Assembly (NCBI GenBank): GCA_902565325.1
Contig: CACFEM010000037.1
Coordinates: 1 to 6,373, forward strand
DNA from: an uncultured Pelagibacteraceae bacterium
Lineage (GTDB): Bacteria > Pseudomonadota > Alphaproteobacteria > Pelagibacterales > Pelagibacteraceae
Direction of reading: 5' to 3'
Length of the DNA: 6,373 nt
Notes under the pieces: model-generated
What the model was told of the DNA's origin: nothing
What the model saw: the letters and a program-made list of their open reading frames with translations, nothing else
The model's database searches: none
In this document: piece after piece, positions 4,056 to 6,373 of the stretch
How the letters are laid out: the number at the start of each line of letters is the position of its first letter
Position numbering within the stretch: position 1 is the stretch's first letter
Made by a program: the position numbers and the translations under genes

Positions 4056-6373
4056 GTGGAAAGATACAACTTCAAGACAATTGAGAGTAAATGGCAAAAG
4101 TATTGGCAAAAAAATAAATCATTTAAATCTTCTGTATCAAAAGAAAAAAAATTTTATTGCTTAGAAATGTTTCCATATCCCTCTGGAAAAATTCATATGG
4201 GCCATGTCAGAAATTATGCTATAGGTGATGTATTAGCTAGATATAAATCTCTCCAAGGTTACAATGTTCTCCATCCCATGGGTTGGGACTCATTTGGAAT
4301 GCCAGCAGAAAACGCAGCAAGACAAAACAATTTAAATCCTAAAACCTGGACTGAAGGAAATATTCAAACTATGAAAAGTCAACTAAAACAGCTTGGACTT
4401 TCAATTGATTGGGATAGAGAAATTTCAACTTGCTCACCTGAATATTATAAACATCAGCAAAAACTTTTTTTAGACCTTTATGACAAAGGATTGGTCTATA
4501 GAAAAGAAAGTTATGTAAATTGGGACCCCGTAGATAAAACTGTTTTAGCAAACGAGCAAGTGGTTGATGGAAAAGGATGGAGATCAGGTGCTAATGTTGA
4601 AAGAAAAAAACTTAACCAATGGTTTTTCAAAATATCTCATTTTTCAGAGGAATTATTAAAAGATCTAGACCAACTAAAAAATTGGCCAGACAAAGTAAAA
4701 ACCATGCAAAAAAATTGGATAGGAAAATCTTTTGGCTGTGAAATAGATTTTCCAATTGAAGGATCAGATAAAGTAGATTCAATAAAATGTTATACAACAA
4801 GACCAGATACACTTTTTGGATTTTCATTTTTAGCACTTTCAGTGGATCATCCTCTATCAAAATTTTATGAAAATGACCCTGAATTTACCAAGTTTAAAGA
4901 GACCTGTTCTAAGACAGGAACAACAGAGGAGTCTATAGCTCAAGCTGAAAAAATTGGTTTCAAAACCAACTTGTTAGCAATAAACCCTTTAGATAAAAAT
5001 AATAAAGTTCCTGTTTTCTTTGCAAACTTTGTTTTAATGGACTATGGATTTGGAGCTGTATTTGGGTGCCCGGGTCATGATCAGAGAGACTTTGATTTTG
5101 CAAAAAAATATAAATTAAAAATTACCACGGTTGTAAAACCTTTAGATGAAGACGATAATTTTGAAGTTAAATCAGCACCTCATACAGGGTCCGGAATAAT
5201 TATTAACTCAAAATTTCTAAATGGCTTAACTGTTCCAGAAGAATCTGTATCTAAAACAATAAAATATCTTGAAGAAAACAAATTAGGAAACAAAAAAATA
5301 AACTATAGATTAAAAGATTGGGGCATATCTAGGCAAAGATATTGGGGTTGCCCAATACCAATTGCATATGATGAAAATAATAATGTTGTAAAAATTCCTG
5401 AAAAAGATCTTCCTGTAGCACTTCCTAATATTGAAAAAATTAATACTGACGGGAACCCCCTTGATACTGAAAATGAATGGAAATCAATAATAATTGATGG
5501 AAAAAAATGTGTAAGAGAAACTGACACACTCGATACATTTGTTGATTCATCTTGGTATTTTTTAAGATTTTGCTCATCTAAAAATGATGATTATCCATTT
5601 AACCAGGAAGATATAAATTACTGGATGCCTGTAGATCAATATATTGGAGGTATTGAACATGCAATATTACATCTATTGTATTCAAGATTTTTTGTAAGAG
5701 CAATAAAGCTTAAAAATGAAACATTTAAACTAAAAGAACCTTTCAAAGGGTTGTTTACTCAAGGTATGGTTTGTCATCAAACTTATAAAGATAAAGATAA
5801 CAAGTGGTTAAACCCTGAAGAAGTTTTTTCCGAAAATGGAAAAGATTATTTTATTAAAGATAGTCCTAAAGAGATTGTTAAAGTTGGGCCGTCTGAATCA
5901 ATGTCTAAATCAAAGAAAAATACAATTGATCCTGAAAGAATGATTGCTCAATATGGAGCTGACTCCGTAAGATTTTTTATTTTGTCTGACAGTCCGCCAG
6001 AGAAAGATATTCAATGGTCAGATAGTGGAATGAATTCGTCATTTAAATATATTCAAAAATTTTGGTTACTAAATGAAAAAATTTGTTTAGTTTTAAATGA
6101 AAAAAAAGCTAATTCTAACGAAGATATAGATTTATTTGTAAATCAAGCTATTAAAAAAATAAATTTTGCTTTAGAAAAATTTAGATACAATGTTATTATT
6201 GCAATGTTTCATGAAATTTATTCTTTTTTTACTAAAATGTTAGAAACAAACATAAATCACTCAAATCTTAAAGAAAATTATAAAAAGATTTTAATTACAA
6301 TGCTTCCTGTAATTCCTCACCTAGCAAGCGAATGTCTTGAAAAAATAAATGAAAAAACAGACATTAAGTGGCC
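4056..6373 (+). CDS. leuS: Leucyl-tRNA synthetase, 3' end missing
   Basis: Class I synthetase that charges tRNA-Leu with leucine in the cytoplasm. The frame is open from GTG 4056 to the edge: 772 codons plus two bases, so roughly a tenth of the usual ~860 residues, the C-terminal domain, is missing. GTG is chosen because [13 protein letters not shown] is the canonical N-terminus and no in-frame ATG lies nearby; only a weak AAGAT precedes it. Motifs in order: [13 protein letters not shown] with the HIGH-type HMGH at 47-50; VNWDPVD (155-161) and GKGWRSG (172-178), where zinc-binding family members have cysteines; the editing (CP1) domain with TTRPDT at 247-252 and GHDQRD from 340; YIGGIEHA at 529-536; and SMSKS at 615-619 with the catalytic Lys618 kept and the first Lys of KMSKS replaced by Ser. 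Editing residues Thr252 and Asp342 are present, so proofreading is probably intact. Confidence 0.98.
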   Translation, partial: MERYNFKTIESKWQKYWQKNKSFKSSVSKEKKFYCLEMFPYPSGKIHMGHVRNYAIGDVLARYKSLQGYNVLHPMGWDSFGMPAENAARQNNLNPKTWTEGNIQTMKSQLKQLGLSIDWDREISTCSPEYYKHQQKLFLDLYDKGLVYRKESYVNWDPVDKTVLANEQVVDGKGWRSGANVERKKLNQWFFKISHFSEELLKDLDQLKNWPDKVKTMQKNWIGKSFGCEIDFPIEGSDKVDSIKCYTTRPDTLFGFSFLALSVDHPLSKFYENDPEFTKFKETCSKTGTTEESIAQAEKIGFKTNLLAINPLDKNNKVPVFFANFVLMDYGFGAVFGCPGHDQRDFDFAKKYKLKITTVVKPLDEDDNFEVKSAPHTGSGIIINSKFLNGLTVPEESVSKTIKYLEENKLGNKKINYRLKDWGISRQRYWGCPIPIAYDENNNVVKIPEKDLPVALPNIEKINTDGNPLDTENEWKSIIIDGKKCVRETDTLDTFVDSSWYFLRFCSSKNDDYPFNQEDINYWMPVDQYIGGIEHAILHLLYSRFFVRAIKLKNETFKLKEPFKGLFTQGMVCHQTYKDKDNKWLNPEEVFSENGKDYFIKDSPKEIVKVGPSESMSKSKKNTIDPERMIAQYGADSVRFFILSDSPPEKDIQWSDSGMNSSFKYIQKFWLLNEKICLVLNEKKANSNEDIDLFVNQAIKKINFALEKFRYNVIIAMFHEIYSFFTKMLETNINHSNLKENYKKILITMLPVIPHLASECLEKINEKTDIKW

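Noticed and set aside
4369..5527. Short minus-strand open frames opposite leuS (4369-4551, 4627-4860, 5303-5527)
   Set aside because: All are antisense to leuS, whose motifs are continuous through these regions; no independent start signals or domains.
1..6373. CRISPR arrays, tRNA/rRNA genes, insertion sequences, phage or toxin-antitoxin genes
   Set aside because: No regularly spaced repeats, cloverleaf sequences, transposase-like frames or paired small genes were seen; the gene content is ordinary housekeeping and envelope functions.

Overview
The window looks like chromosome from a streamlined, very AT-rich marine alphaproteobacterium. SAR11 / Pelagibacterales is the best fit. The support is strong A/T bias at third codon positions, Lys/Asn/Ile-rich proteins, spacers of 0-20 bp apart from one regulatory gap, an alphaproteobacterial-type LeuS without zinc-ligand cysteines, and a single strongly biased outer-membrane porin gene. 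The assignment comes from reading the sequence and was not tested by a database search. It is core housekeeping DNA: I see no mobile element, CRISPR array, rRNA or tRNA.

Left part (1-2322), four complete genes in alternating orientation, packed with almost no spacers. A winged-helix regulator with a degenerate receiver domain (minus strand) is followed 10 bp later by the first codons of another minus-strand gene cut by the window edge. Divergent from the regulator is a YkuD-type L,D-transpeptidase (plus). It converges, with overlapping stop codons, on a YggS/PLPBP-family PLP-homeostasis protein (minus). YggS starts back-to-back (ATG|CAT) with a divergent ThiE/TenI-like protein (plus). Promoters for these genes must lie inside their neighbours' coding sequence.

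Middle (2283-3465): the porin gene (minus) has a signal peptide, a strong Shine-Dalgarno and a terminal Phe. Its rho-independent terminator lies inside the last codons of the convergent ThiE-like gene. Upstream of the porin is the only sizeable intergenic gap, 221 bp, which carries divergent promoter signals, a perfect 8-bp dyad and a weak Fur-box-like site.

Right part (3466-6373): a DUF3576-type lipoprotein is followed 17 bp later by leuS (GTG start), which runs off the right edge with 772 codons present. These two probably form one transcription unit.

There is no evidence for a novel multi-gene system. The points worth a second look are the coding/terminator overlap, the atypical starts with possible leaderless transcripts, the degenerate receiver and ThiE-like domains, and the porin control region.
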